A stretch of 64,000 nucleotides of DNA from Kluyvera sp047971185. Lineage in GTDB: Bacteria > Pseudomonadota > Gammaproteobacteria > Enterobacterales > Enterobacteriaceae. The notes under the pieces were generated by a model. It made no database searches and was not told where the DNA came from. It was given only the letters and a program-made list of their open reading frames with translations. The stretch spans positions 102,215 to 166,214 of the forward strand of contig NZ_JBKDZH010000015.1 of NCBI RefSeq assembly GCF_047971185.1. The letters are read 5' to 3'. Position numbers and translations under genes: made by a program. How positions within the stretch are numbered: the stretch's first letter is position 1; the number at the start of each line of letters is the position of its first letter. Positions 53,446 through 62,629 of the stretch are shown here, in pieces.

Positions 53446-56199
53446 CTAACCCAACATTTTGCGCGTTTCGCGCGTCACGTTGTCCATCTCATCCAGCAGT
53501 TCCAGCAGCTCCGGCTCTAGCTCTTCCGCCGGGGTGCCGCTGCGCAGCTGGCTTTCAATCAGTTGGCACAGATGCTTAAGACGCGGGACGCCGCTGTAGC
53601 CGCAGCTACCGTGCAGTTTGTGGATCGCATCCACCAGGTTCTCCGGCTCTTCGCCGACCAGCTGTTCTTCCACTTTGTTGCGCACTTCCGGCAGGAAGTT
53701 GATCAACATCTGCAGCATTTCCCGCGCCAGATCCGGCTTGTAGGCGGCCTGACGCAGCGCCAGCTGCCAGTCCAGCGTGGCGTTAAGATCGACCGGCGGC
53801 TCGACCGGCTCGGACTTCACCGGACGCGGAGGCGAAATCACCCCCGGCTTATAGCGCAACAGCAGGTCGTGCAGGCGGCTCTCTTCAATCGGTTTCGCCA
53901 GATAATCGTTCATCCCGGCGGTCAGCAGCTTCTCTCTCTGCCCGGCCAGCGCGTGGGCGGTGACCGCGATCACCGGCGTTTGCTGCTGGTGCGGCAGCTG
54001 GCGAATCAGCTCACAGGCGCGGATACCGTCGATATCCGGCATCTGGATATCCATCAGAATCAGGTCGAACTTCATCTGTTTGGCGCACTCAATGGCCTGT
54101 TGACCGCTTTCACACAGCTCGACGTGCTGCACCTGATCGTCCAGCAGCGCGCCAATCAGCTTCAGGTTGGCCGGGTTATCGTCAACCGCCATGACCGTCA
54201 TCGGCAGGCGATGCTCGGTCACCGGTAGCGTCACCTGGGTGGGGGTACTGCGGCTGAACTGCAGCAGTACCGGCAACAGGCGGGTGACGGTGAGCGGCTT
54301 CAGCAGGCAGGCCGCCGCACCATTTTTCTTCAGCGACTCGGCGTCAACCTGCGCGTGGCACGGTAGCGCCAGCACCAGATGATCGGTCATGCCGAGGGCA
54401 GTATTGAGCTTGTCGCGGTGAATGCTGAGGTCGCGCACCGAGACCGGCACCGCAACCAGCAGAATGTCGTAAAACTCTGCCGGCAGCGCGGCGATGCTCA
54501 CCGCGTAGACCACTTCCAGCGGCGTGGTGGCCAGCATGTCCAGCGTCGCCTGCGCCGCGGCGGCGTTAGCCTCCACGTAGGCAATACGTTTACCCGCCAG
54601 GCTGCTGGTATCCGGCCCGTCGGTCATTACGTTCGGGTTAAGATCCAGGTTGATGTTAAACCAGAAGGTAGAGCCACGGTTTGGCTGGCTGTGGAAGGAG
54701 ATATCGCCGCCCATCTCGCGCACCAGTTTTTGCGTGATCACCAGCCCCAGCCCGGTACCGCCGTGGCGGCGGGAGATGCTGGCGTCGGCCTGGCGGAAGG
54801 CCTGGAACAGCCGCGACTGATCGCGCTCCGGAATACCGATGCCGGTATCGCGGATCTGTACCTCAACCTGCACCTTGTTGTTACTGACCGCGCGCTGCTC
54901 GACCAGCACGTCAATGTTGCCGTTCTCGGTGAACTTGATGGCGTTGCCCACCAGGTTGGTGATCACCTGCTGCAAGCGCAGCGGGTCGCCGATGACGTTG
55001 TCCGGCACGTCGTTTTTAATATTCAGCGTCAGCTCCAGCCCCTTATCGTGGGCCGAATGCGCCAGCAGCGTCACCACTTCATCCAGCGAACTGCGCAGCG
55101 GGAACGGGATGCTCTCCAGCAGCAGCTTGCCCGCTTCCAGCTTGGAGAAGTCGAGCACGTCGTTGATGATGGCCAGCAGGTTGTTGGCCGACCGTTCGAT
55201 GGTATTGAGGTGGTCGCGCTGGGTCGGGTTAAGCTCGGTTTTCAGCGTCAGGCGGGTAAAGCCAATCACGCCGTTGAGCGGCGTACGCAGCTCGTGCGAC
55301 ATGTTGGCGAGGAACTCGGACTTGATGCGCGCCGCTTCCTGGGCGCGCTTTTTGGCCAGATCCAGTTCGACGTTCTGAATCTCCATCTGCTCCAGCGTTT
55401 CACGCAGGTCCGAGGTGGCCTGGTCGACGTTGTGCTGCATCTCCTCGTGGTAGGCGGCCAGCGACATCGCCATCGAGTTGATGCCGTTTTTCAGCATGTC
55501 CAGCTCGCCGAGCATAAAGCCCTCGACGCGGCTGTCGAGCTGGCCGCGGCGGATGCGGTCAACGGTATTGACCATATTACGTATCGGCCCGGTGACGTCC
55601 TGCATCAGCCGCCAGCCGAAGATCAGCGCGATGCCGATACAGAACAGCATCATCACGCTGGAGATAAAAATCTCTTTGTACTGCTGAAGGCGTACCGATT
55701 TGAGATCCAGCTCCAGCGCCACGTAGCCGAGCATATTGACCGGCGTTTTGGCGTCCGACTGCGGCGATTCATCCGGCGAGTAGTGCTCGGAGATAATCGG
55801 CGTGCGCAGGATCATGATATCGCCATGGCGCGTCACGCTTAGCCTGCGTGGGAAAGGCATCCCGCGCGGCAGCTGCAGCTCGCCCGGATCTAACTGATAG
55901 TTTGAGGTGACGAACAGCTTGTTGTGTTCGTCATAAACGGAAATCGCCCGCACGATATCGGAATGGCGACGATGCAGCACGCTTATCAGCTGGCCTATCG
56001 ACTCACGGTTTTGCAAATTCATACCGTATTCGCTGGAGACGGCAAGCGGCTCGATAATGCTGGCGCCAGCGTCTTCCAGTTGACGCTGCAGGTCGTTATA
56101 GCGGTGTACGACGAAGAAGATACTGAGCAGCAAACCGATGAGTACGGTCGGCGCCAGGATCAAAATCATCATTCTTGCACGCAGGCTGTAGTTGGTCAT
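53446..56199 (-). CDS. barA: Hybrid sensor histidine kinase BarA
   Basis: Inner-membrane tripartite kinase that phosphorylates UvrY and so drives csrB transcription; responds to short-chain carboxylic acids in E. coli. 917 aa (918 in E. coli). Two membrane segments (about 10-31 and 176-198) flank a periplasmic sensor region; HAMP follows, then HisKA with the phospho-His in FLANMSHELRTPLNG near residue 302, the ATPase domain (RDTGIGIPE, GTGLGLVI near 448-490), receiver Asp in LILMDIQMPDIDG near 717, and HPt His in IHKLHGSCGYSG near 860. Divergent from rlmD. Confidence 0.97.
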   Translation of the reverse strand: MTNYSLRARMMILILAPTVLIGLLLSIFFVVHRYNDLQRQLEDAGASIIEPLAVSSEYGMNLQNRESIGQLISVLHRRHSDIVRAISVYDEHNKLFVTSNYQLDPGELQLPRGMPFPRRLSVTRHGDIMILRTPIISEHYSPDESPQSDAKTPVNMLGYVALELDLKSVRLQQYKEIFISSVMMLFCIGIALIFGWRLMQDVTGPIRNMVNTVDRIRRGQLDSRVEGFMLGELDMLKNGINSMAMSLAAYHEEMQHNVDQATSDLRETLEQMEIQNVELDLAKKRAQEAARIKSEFLANMSHELRTPLNGVIGFTRLTLKTELNPTQRDHLNTIERSANNLLAIINDVLDFSKLEAGKLLLESIPFPLRSSLDEVVTLLAHSAHDKGLELTLNIKNDVPDNVIGDPLRLQQVITNLVGNAIKFTENGNIDVLVEQRAVSNNKVQVEVQIRDTGIGIPERDQSRLFQAFRQADASISRRHGGTGLGLVITQKLVREMGGDISFHSQPNRGSTFWFNINLDLNPNVMTDGPDTSSLAGKRIAYVEANAAAAQATLDMLATTPLEVVYAVSIAALPAEFYDILLVAVPVSVRDLSIHRDKLNTALGMTDHLVLALPCHAQVDAESLKKNGAAACLLKPLTVTRLLPVLLQFSRSTPTQVTLPVTEHRLPMTVMAVDDNPANLKLIGALLDDQVQHVELCESGQQAIECAKQMKFDLILMDIQMPDIDGIRACELIRQLPHQQQTPVIAVTAHALAGQREKLLTAGMNDYLAKPIEESRLHDLLLRYKPGVISPPRPVKSEPVEPPVDLNATLDWQLALRQAAYKPDLAREMLQMLINFLPEVRNKVEEQLVGEEPENLVDAIHKLHGSCGYSGVPRLKHLCQLIESQLRSGTPAEELEPELLELLDEMDNVTRETRKMLG

Positions 56200-56255
56200 G
56201 GAGGTCCGTTGTGGGAGAATCAGGGCAATATATTTGATTGAGAAAAATCTCTACG

Positions 56256-57554
56256 ATGGCGCAATTCTACTCTGCAAAACGGCGCGTGACGACGCGCCAG
56301 ATCATAACCGTGACAGTCAACGATCTTGATCCCTTCGGGCAAGGGGTGGCGCGCCACAACGGTAAAGCATTATTCATCAATGGGTTACTGCCGGAAGAAC
56401 GCGCAGAAATCACCCTGACGGAAGACAAAAAACAGTACGCGCGCGGGCAGGTAAAACGTCGGCTGAGCGACAGCCCGGAGCGCGTTGAGCCGCGCTGCCC
56501 GCATTTTGGCGTTTGCGGCGGCTGCCAGCAGCAGCATGCGTCGGTTGCACTACAACAGCGCAGCAAACGCGCGGCGCTAAATCGGTTAATGAAGCGCGAG
56601 GTCGAGGAGGTTATCGCCGGGGAAGCCTGGGGATACCGCCGCCGCGCGCGGCTAAGCTTAAATTATCAGCCAAAAAACCAGCGTCTGCAGATGGGTTTTC
56701 GTAAGGCCAACTCGAACGATATCATTGAAGTGGTGCAATGCCCCATTTTGGCGCCCAGTCTTGAGGCGCTACTGCCCGCAGTGCGTGAATGCCTGAGCAG
56801 CCTGAAAGGCCAGCGCCATCTGGGGCACGTTGAGCTGGTCAGCGCCGATAACGGCCCGCTGATGGTGCTGCGCCACACCGCGGCGCTTAACCACGAAGAC
56901 AAAGAAAAACTGGAACGCTTTTCGCATTCTTCCGGCGTGGCGCTGTATCTGGCGCCGGAAAGCGACATACTTGAACGCGTTACCGGCGAAGCACCCTGGT
57001 ATTCCTCAGACGGGCTACGCTTAACCTTCAGCCCGCGCGATTTTATTCAGGTCAACGACGGCGTGAATCAGCAGATGGCGGCGACGGCGCTGGCCTGGCT
57101 GGACGTGCAGCCCACCGATCGGGTGCTGGATCTGTTCTGCGGGATGGGCAACTTTACGCTGCCGCTGGCGAAACGCGCGGCCAGCGTGGTCGGCGTCGAG
57201 GGCGTGCCTGCGCTGGTGGCCAAAGGGCGTGAGAATGCCGAGCTGAACCACCTGCAAAATGTCACCTTCTTCCACGAGAATCTGGAAGATGATGTAACAC
57301 TTCAGGCATGGGCGAAACACGGTTTTGACAAAGTTTTACTCGATCCTGCCCGTGCGGGCGCACCGGGCGTGATGCAGCATGTTATAAAATTAGCGCCGAC
57401 GCGGGTGGTGTATGTCTCCTGCAATCCGGCGACGCTGGCGCGCGATAGCGAGGCGTTGCTGAAGGCGGGTTACCAGATTCAGCGTCTGGCAATGCTGGAT
57501 ATGTTCCCGCACACTGGGCACCAGGAATCTATGGTGCTGTTTGAGCGTAGGTAA
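56256..57554 (+). CDS. rlmD: 23S rRNA (uracil(1939)-C(5))-methyltransferase RlmD
   Basis: Iron-sulfur SAM enzyme methylating U1939. The ATG at 56256 (MAQFYSAKRRVTTRQ) gives 432 aa (433 in E. coli). TRAM domain at about residues 10-68, the 4Fe-4S cysteines in RCPHFGVCGGCQQQ near residues 80-93 plus a later Cys in VQCPILAP, SAM motif VLDLFCGMGNFTLPLA near 289-304 and the nucleophile Cys in VVYVSCNPATLARD near 384-397. Divergent from barA. Confidence 0.96.
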   Translation: MAQFYSAKRRVTTRQIITVTVNDLDPFGQGVARHNGKALFINGLLPEERAEITLTEDKKQYARGQVKRRLSDSPERVEPRCPHFGVCGGCQQQHASVALQQRSKRAALNRLMKREVEEVIAGEAWGYRRRARLSLNYQPKNQRLQMGFRKANSNDIIEVVQCPILAPSLEALLPAVRECLSSLKGQRHLGHVELVSADNGPLMVLRHTAALNHEDKEKLERFSHSSGVALYLAPESDILERVTGEAPWYSSDGLRLTFSPRDFIQVNDGVNQQMAATALAWLDVQPTDRVLDLFCGMGNFTLPLAKRAASVVGVEGVPALVAKGRENAELNHLQNVTFFHENLEDDVTLQAWAKHGFDKVLLDPARAGAPGVMQHVIKLAPTRVVYVSCNPATLARDSEALLKAGYQIQRLAMLDMFPHTGHQESMVLFERR

Positions 57555-57604
57555 TAACGGTGGCTTGTCGACTTCGACAGGCCGGTCCCTGAAAGGAGAG
57601 GACA

Positions 57605-59836
57605 ATGGTTGCGGTAAGAAGTGCACATCTCAATAAAGCTGGTGAATTTGACCCACAGAAATGGATCGCAAGTCTGGGTATTTCCAGCCAGCAGTCGTGT
57701 GAACGCTTAGCCGAGACCTGGGATTATTGTCGCCGCCAGACCGTGGGGCATGATGACGCCGAGCTGATGCTGTGGCGCGGGGTGGAGATGGTCGAAATCC
57801 TCTCCACGCTGAGTATGGACAACGACACGCTGCGCGCGGCGCTGCTGTTCCCGTTAGTCGACGCCAACGTGGTGAGCGAAGAGGTGCTCAGCGAGAGCGC
57901 CGGGCAGTCGGTGGTGACGCTGATTCACGGCGTGCGCGACATGGCGGCTATTCGCCAGCTGAAAGCCACCCATACCGACGCGGTTTCCTCCGAACAGGTG
58001 GACAACGTGCGCCGCATGCTGCTGGCGATGGTTGACGATTTCCGCTGCGTGGTCATTAAGCTGGCCGAGCGCATTGCCCATCTGCGTGAAGTGAAGGACG
58101 CGCCGGAAGATGAACGCGTGCTGGCGGCGAAAGAGTGTACCAACATCTACGCGCCGCTCGCTAACCGTCTCGGCATCGGCCAGCTCAAATGGGAGCTGGA
58201 AGACTACTGCTTCCGCTATCTGCACCCGGCGGAGTACAAACGTATTGCCAAATTGCTGCACGAGCGTCGTATCGACCGTGAGCATTACATCAATGAGTTC
58301 GTCGGCCACCTGCGCAGCGAAATGAAAACCGAAGGGGTCAAAGCCGAGGTTTACGGGCGTCCGAAGCATATCTACAGCATCTGGCGCAAAATGCAGAAAA
58401 AACACCTCGCATTTGACGAGCTGTTTGACGTGCGTGCGGTGCGCATCGTCGCCGAGCGTTTACAGGACTGCTACGCCGCGCTGGGGATAGTGCACACTCA
58501 CTATCGCCACCTGCCGGACGAGTTCGACGACTATGTGGCTAACCCGAAACCGAACGGCTATCAGTCTATCCACACCGTGGTGCTGGGGCCGGGCGGCAAA
58601 ACGGTCGAGATCCAGATTCGTACCAAACAGATGCATGAAGATGCCGAGCTGGGCGTCGCCGCGCACTGGAAGTACAAAGAAGGCACCGCCAGCGGTCCGC
58701 GCTCCGGCCATGAAGATCGCATCGCCTGGCTGCGTAAACTGATTGCGTGGCAGGAAGAGATGGCCGACTCGGGCGAAATGCTCGACGAAGTGCGCAGCCA
58801 GGTCTTCGATGACCGGGTTTACGTGTTTACGCCAAAAGGCGACGTGGTGGATCTGCCGGCCGGCTCCACGCCGCTGGATTTTGCCTACCACATCCACAGC
58901 GACGTCGGCCACCGCTGCATCGGCGCGAAGATTGGCGGGCGCATTGTGCCGTTCACCTATCAGCTGCAGATGGGCGACCAGATTGAAATCATCACCCAGA
59001 AGCAGCCGAACCCAAGCCGCGACTGGCTGAACCCGAACCTGGGCTACGTGACGACCAGCCGCGGGCGTTCGAAAATTCACGCCTGGTTCCGTAAACAGGA
59101 TAAAGACAAGAACGTGCTGGCCGGGCGGCAGATCCTCGACGACGAGCAGGAGCATCTGGGCATCAGCCTTAAAGAAGCCGAAAAGCACCTGCTGCCGCGC
59201 TACAACTTTAACGACGTGGAAGAGCTGCTGGCGGCCATCGGCGGCGGCGATATTCGCCTCAACCAGATGGTGAACTTCCTGCAGGCGCAGTTCAACAAGC
59301 CGAGCGCCGCCGAGCAGGACGCCGCGGCCCTCAAACAGCTGCAGCAGAAATCGTACACGCCGCAGAACCGCAGCAAAGACAATGGTCGCGTGGTGGTGGA
59401 AGGGGTTGGTAACCTGATGCACCACATCGCCCGCTGCTGCCAGCCGATTCCGGGCGACGAAATCGTCGGCTTTATCACTCAGGGGCGCGGGATCTCCGTG
59501 CACCGTGCGGACTGTGAACAGCTGGCGGAGCTGCAGTCGCACGCGCCGGAGCGCATCGTGGACGCGGTGTGGGGCGAAAGCTACTCGGCGGGCTACTCGC
59601 TGGTGGTACGGGTGCAGGCCAACGATCGCAGCGGCCTGCTGCGCGACATCACCACCATTCTCGCCAACGAGAAGGTGAACGTGCTGGGCGTCGCCAGCCG
59701 CAGCGATACCCGCCAGCAGATGGCCACTATCGACATGACGATTGAAATCTACAACCTGCAGGTACTGGGCCGCGTGCTCGGCAAGCTGAACCAGGTGCCG
59801 GACGTCATCGACGCACGTCGACTGCACGGCGGTTAA
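57605..59836 (+). CDS. relA: (p)ppGpp synthetase RelA
   Basis: Ribosome-associated ATP:GTP pyrophosphotransferase making the stringent alarmone when uncharged tRNA enters the A site. 743 aa (744 in E. coli). N-terminal pseudo-hydrolase domain lacking the HD dyad of SpoT, synthetase domain with VYGRPKHIYSIWRKMQKK near residues 246-263 and NPKPNGYQSIHTVV near 315-328, TGS domain (VYVFTPKGDVVDLPAGSTPLD near 407), zinc-finger region with HHIARCCQPIPGDEIVGFIT near 608-627, and ACT domain at about 665-740. Mature order rlmD-relA-mazG without mazEF. Confidence 0.97.
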   Translation: MVAVRSAHLNKAGEFDPQKWIASLGISSQQSCERLAETWDYCRRQTVGHDDAELMLWRGVEMVEILSTLSMDNDTLRAALLFPLVDANVVSEEVLSESAGQSVVTLIHGVRDMAAIRQLKATHTDAVSSEQVDNVRRMLLAMVDDFRCVVIKLAERIAHLREVKDAPEDERVLAAKECTNIYAPLANRLGIGQLKWELEDYCFRYLHPAEYKRIAKLLHERRIDREHYINEFVGHLRSEMKTEGVKAEVYGRPKHIYSIWRKMQKKHLAFDELFDVRAVRIVAERLQDCYAALGIVHTHYRHLPDEFDDYVANPKPNGYQSIHTVVLGPGGKTVEIQIRTKQMHEDAELGVAAHWKYKEGTASGPRSGHEDRIAWLRKLIAWQEEMADSGEMLDEVRSQVFDDRVYVFTPKGDVVDLPAGSTPLDFAYHIHSDVGHRCIGAKIGGRIVPFTYQLQMGDQIEIITQKQPNPSRDWLNPNLGYVTTSRGRSKIHAWFRKQDKDKNVLAGRQILDDEQEHLGISLKEAEKHLLPRYNFNDVEELLAAIGGGDIRLNQMVNFLQAQFNKPSAAEQDAAALKQLQQKSYTPQNRSKDNGRVVVEGVGNLMHHIARCCQPIPGDEIVGFITQGRGISVHRADCEQLAELQSHAPERIVDAVWGESYSAGYSLVVRVQANDRSGLLRDITTILANEKVNVLGVASRSDTRQQMATIDMTIEIYNLQVLGRVLGKLNQVPDVIDARRLHGG

Positions 59837-59846
59837 TCTCCCTTTT

Positions 59847-59870
59847 ACCCTCTCCCAACCGGGGGAGGGT
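59847..59870 (+). terminator. Hairpin between relA and mazG
   Basis: ACCCTCTCCC-AACC-GGGGGAGGGT pairs over 10 bp with one T-G wobble, 11 bases past the relA stop. No good T-run follows, so it may be an attenuator or a repeat remnant. It fills most of the 61-base gap where E. coli has mazEF. Confidence 0.55.
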
Positions 59871-59897
59871 AACGCGTTATTTTTGCAAGGAAACACC

Positions 59898-60689
59898 ATG
59901 AATCAAATCGACCGACTGCTCGGTATTATGCAGCGCCTGCGCGACCCGGAAAACGGCTGCCCGTGGGATAAAGAGCAGACGTTCAGCTCCATCGCGCCCT
60001 ACACCCTTGAAGAGACCTATGAAGTGCTTGACGCCATTGCCCGCGAAGATTTTGACGATCTGCGCGGCGAGCTGGGCGATCTGCTGTTCCAGGTGGTGTT
60101 TTACGCCCAGATGGCCCAGGAAGAAGGGCGCTTCGATTTTAACGATATTTGCGCCGCCATCAGCGACAAGCTGGAACGTCGTCATCCGCACATCTTTGGC
60201 GACGCCAGCGCGGGCAATAGTGAGGAAGTACTTACTCGCTGGGAGCAGATTAAAACCGCCGAGCGTGCCGAAAAGGCGCAGTACTCCGCGCTGGACGACA
60301 TTCCCCGCGCGTTCCCGGCACTGATGCGGGCGCATAAAATTCAGAAGCGCTGCTCGGCGGTAGGGTTCGACTGGACCACTCTGGGTCCGGTGCTGGACAA
60401 AGTGTACGAAGAGATTGATGAAGTGATGGACGAAGCCAGGCAGGCGGTCGTCGATGAAGCTAGACTGGAAGAGGAGATGGGCGATCTGCTGTTCGCTACC
60501 GTCAACCTGTCTCGTCATCTGGGCGTGAAAGCCGAGACCGCGCTGCAAAAAGCCAACGAAAAATTCGAGCGGCGTTTCCGTGAAGTTGAGCGAATTGTGG
60601 CGGAGCGAGGCCTGGAAATGACCGGCGTTGACCTGAATGTGATGGAAGAAGTTTGGCAGCAGGTAAAACAGCAGGAACATGATCTCTAA
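59898..60689 (+). CDS. mazG: Nucleoside triphosphate pyrophosphohydrolase MazG
   Basis: Hydrolyses (d)NTPs to monophosphates and pyrophosphate. The ATG at 59898 after AAGGAAACACC gives 263 aa, as in E. coli. Two tandem MazG domains: the first carries LEETYEVLDAIAREDFDD near residues 36-53 and LRGELGDLLFQVVF near 54-67; the second carries VYEEIDEVMDEARQAVVDE near 167-185 and LEEEMGDLLFATVNL near 188-202, with the metal-binding EExxE-type acidic residues. Confidence 0.96.
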   Translation: MNQIDRLLGIMQRLRDPENGCPWDKEQTFSSIAPYTLEETYEVLDAIAREDFDDLRGELGDLLFQVVFYAQMAQEEGRFDFNDICAAISDKLERRHPHIFGDASAGNSEEVLTRWEQIKTAERAEKAQYSALDDIPRAFPALMRAHKIQKRCSAVGFDWTTLGPVLDKVYEEIDEVMDEARQAVVDEARLEEEMGDLLFATVNLSRHLGVKAETALQKANEKFERRFREVERIVAERGLEMTGVDLNVMEEVWQQVKQQEHDL

Positions 60690-60831
60690 AGAATTTTTGC
60701 GATAAAGGGCGAAAAGTGCGAAATCTTAAATGACAAGCGCTTGATTTGCGTCAAAAACATTTACCCAAAAGGGGCTATTTTCTCACTCCCCATGTTTGTT
60801 TCTGCGGCGATTGAGGAGCGAGAATGAAAGT

Positions 60832-60860
60832 TTGTGGCGCTCGCCATGTTCGGGTATACT
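60832..60860 (+). promoter_or_regulatory. Sigma-70 promoter of pyrG
   Basis: TTGTGG (60832-60837), 17-base spacer, TATACT (60855-60860), preceded by CGGG just before the -10. Transcription would start near 60867, giving a leader of about 46 bases before the pyrG ATG. The leader begins in a pyrimidine-rich stretch (ACTTTCCCGTCC). Confidence 0.7.
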
Positions 60861-60912
60861 ACTTTCCCGTCCTGGTTATTCCATCGTTTCACCCTAACTT
60901 CTCAGGTTCAGC

Positions 60913-62550
60913 ATGACAACGAACTATATTTTTGTGACCGGCGGGGTCGTATCCTCTCTGGGTAAAGGCATTGCCGCAGCCTCCCTGGCAGCCATTCTTG
61001 AAGCCCGTGGCCTTAACGTCACCATGATGAAACTGGATCCGTATATCAACGTCGATCCTGGTACCATGAGCCCAATCCAACACGGGGAAGTGTTCGTTAC
61101 CGAAGACGGCGCTGAAACCGACCTGGACCTGGGTCACTACGAGCGTTTCATCCGCACCAAAATGACTCGCCGCAACAACTTCACTACCGGCCGTATCTAC
61201 TCAGACGTCCTGCGCAAAGAGCGTCGTGGCGACTATCTGGGCGCGACCGTACAGGTTATCCCGCATATCACCAACGCGATCAAAGAGCGCGTGCTTGCCG
61301 GTGGCGAAGGCCACGATGTGGTGCTGGTTGAAATCGGCGGCACCGTCGGCGATATCGAATCTCTGCCGTTCCTGGAGGCGATTCGTCAATTAGCGGTTGA
61401 TATCGGTCGTGAGAACGCGCTGTTTATGCACCTGACGCTGGTGCCTTACATGGCTGCCGCGGGTGAAGTGAAAACCAAACCGACCCAGCACTCCGTTAAA
61501 GAGCTGCTGTCTATCGGTATTCAGCCAGACATCCTGGTCTGCCGCTCCGACCGCGCCATTCCGGCCAACGAACGTGCAAAAATTGCATTGTTCTGTAACG
61601 TCCCGGAAAAGGCTGTGATTTCTCTGAAAGACGTCGATTCCATTTATAAAATTCCAGGCCTGTTGAAATCTCAGGGGCTGGACGATTATATTTGTAAACG
61701 ATTCAGCTTGAACTGCCCGGAAGCGAATCTGTCCGAATGGGAACAGGTTATCTACGAAGAAGCGAACCCGGCAGGCGAAGTCACGATTGGTATGGTCGGC
61801 AAGTACATTGAACTGCCGGACGCCTACAAATCGGTGATCGAAGCGCTGTAACACGGCGGTCTGAAAACCCGTGTCAGCGTCAACATCAAGCTGATTGATT
61901 CGCAGGATGTTGAAACGCGCGGCGTCGAAATTCTGAAAGATTTAGATGCTATCCTGATCCCTGGCGGCTTCGGCTACCGTGGCGTAGAAGGTAAGATCGC
62001 GACCGCGCGCTATGCGCGTGAAAACAATATTCCTTATCTGGGCATTTGCCTGGGTATGCAGGTTGCGCTGATCGAGTTCGCGCGCAACGTTGCGGGGATG
62101 GACAACGCCAACTCTACGGAATTTGTGCCAGACTGTAAGTACCCGGTTGTGGCGCTCATTACCGAATGGCGTGATGAAGAAGGCAATGTCGAAGTTCGTA
62201 CTGAAAAGAGCGATCTCGGCGGCACCATGCGCCTTGGCGCGCAGCAGTGCCAGCTCAGCGATGACAGCCTGGTTCGCCAGATGTACGGCGCGCCGACTAT
62301 CGTTGAACGTCACCGTCACCGCTATGAAGTCAACAACATGTTGTTGAAACAGATTGAAGCTGCAGGTCTGCGCGTTGCGGGCCGTTCCGGTGATGATCAG
62401 TTGGTCGAGATCATCGAAGTTCCGAATCACCCGTGGTTCGTTGCTTGTCAGTTCCATCCGGAGTTTACTTCCACGCCGCGTGATGGGCACCCGCTGTTTG
62501 CTGGCTTTGTGAAAGCCGCCAGCGAGTACCAGAAGCGTCAGGTGAAGTAA
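60913..62550 (+). pseudogene. pyrG: CTP synthase, interrupted by an in-frame TAA at codon 313
   Basis: CTP synthase aminates UTP to CTP with glutamine and ATP. The reading frame spans 545 codons, exactly the E. coli length, but codon 313 (61849-61851) is TAA within IEAL-stop-HGGLK; the family has Lys here, so AAA to TAA (one base) explains it. The synthetase domain (1-266, P-loop GGVVSSLGKGIAAA) is intact, and the glutaminase domain after the stop keeps Cys379 (YLGICLGMQ) and FHPEF. No frameshift. Translation would give a 312-aa protein without glutaminase. Sequencing error, suppression or a true null are all possible; the rest of the gene is under normal constraint. Confidence 0.9.
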
Positions 62551-62565
62551 GAAAAGTTAGAACGG

Positions 62566-62590
62566 CAGCGCCCCACGAGGGGCGTTGTTT
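62566..62590 (+). terminator. Hairpin between pyrG and eno
   Basis: CAGCGCCCC-ACGA-GGGGCGTTG forms a 9-bp stem (one G-T pair) followed by TTTG, starting 16 bases after the pyrG stop. It probably attenuates pyrG transcripts before eno; eno is also expected to have its own promoters nearby. Confidence 0.65.
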
Positions 62591-62629
62591 GTCTGGAGTT
62601 TTAGTTTAACTTGTACTGAGGAAAACCTA

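Noticed and set aside
58460..59899. 479-codon open frame antisense to relA (also 487 codons antisense to barA at 54379-55842, 438 at 19811-21127, 367 at 40746-41849)
   Set aside because: Long antisense frames are expected opposite GC-rich genes with biased third positions; each lies opposite a clear conserved gene and its translation resembles no known family.
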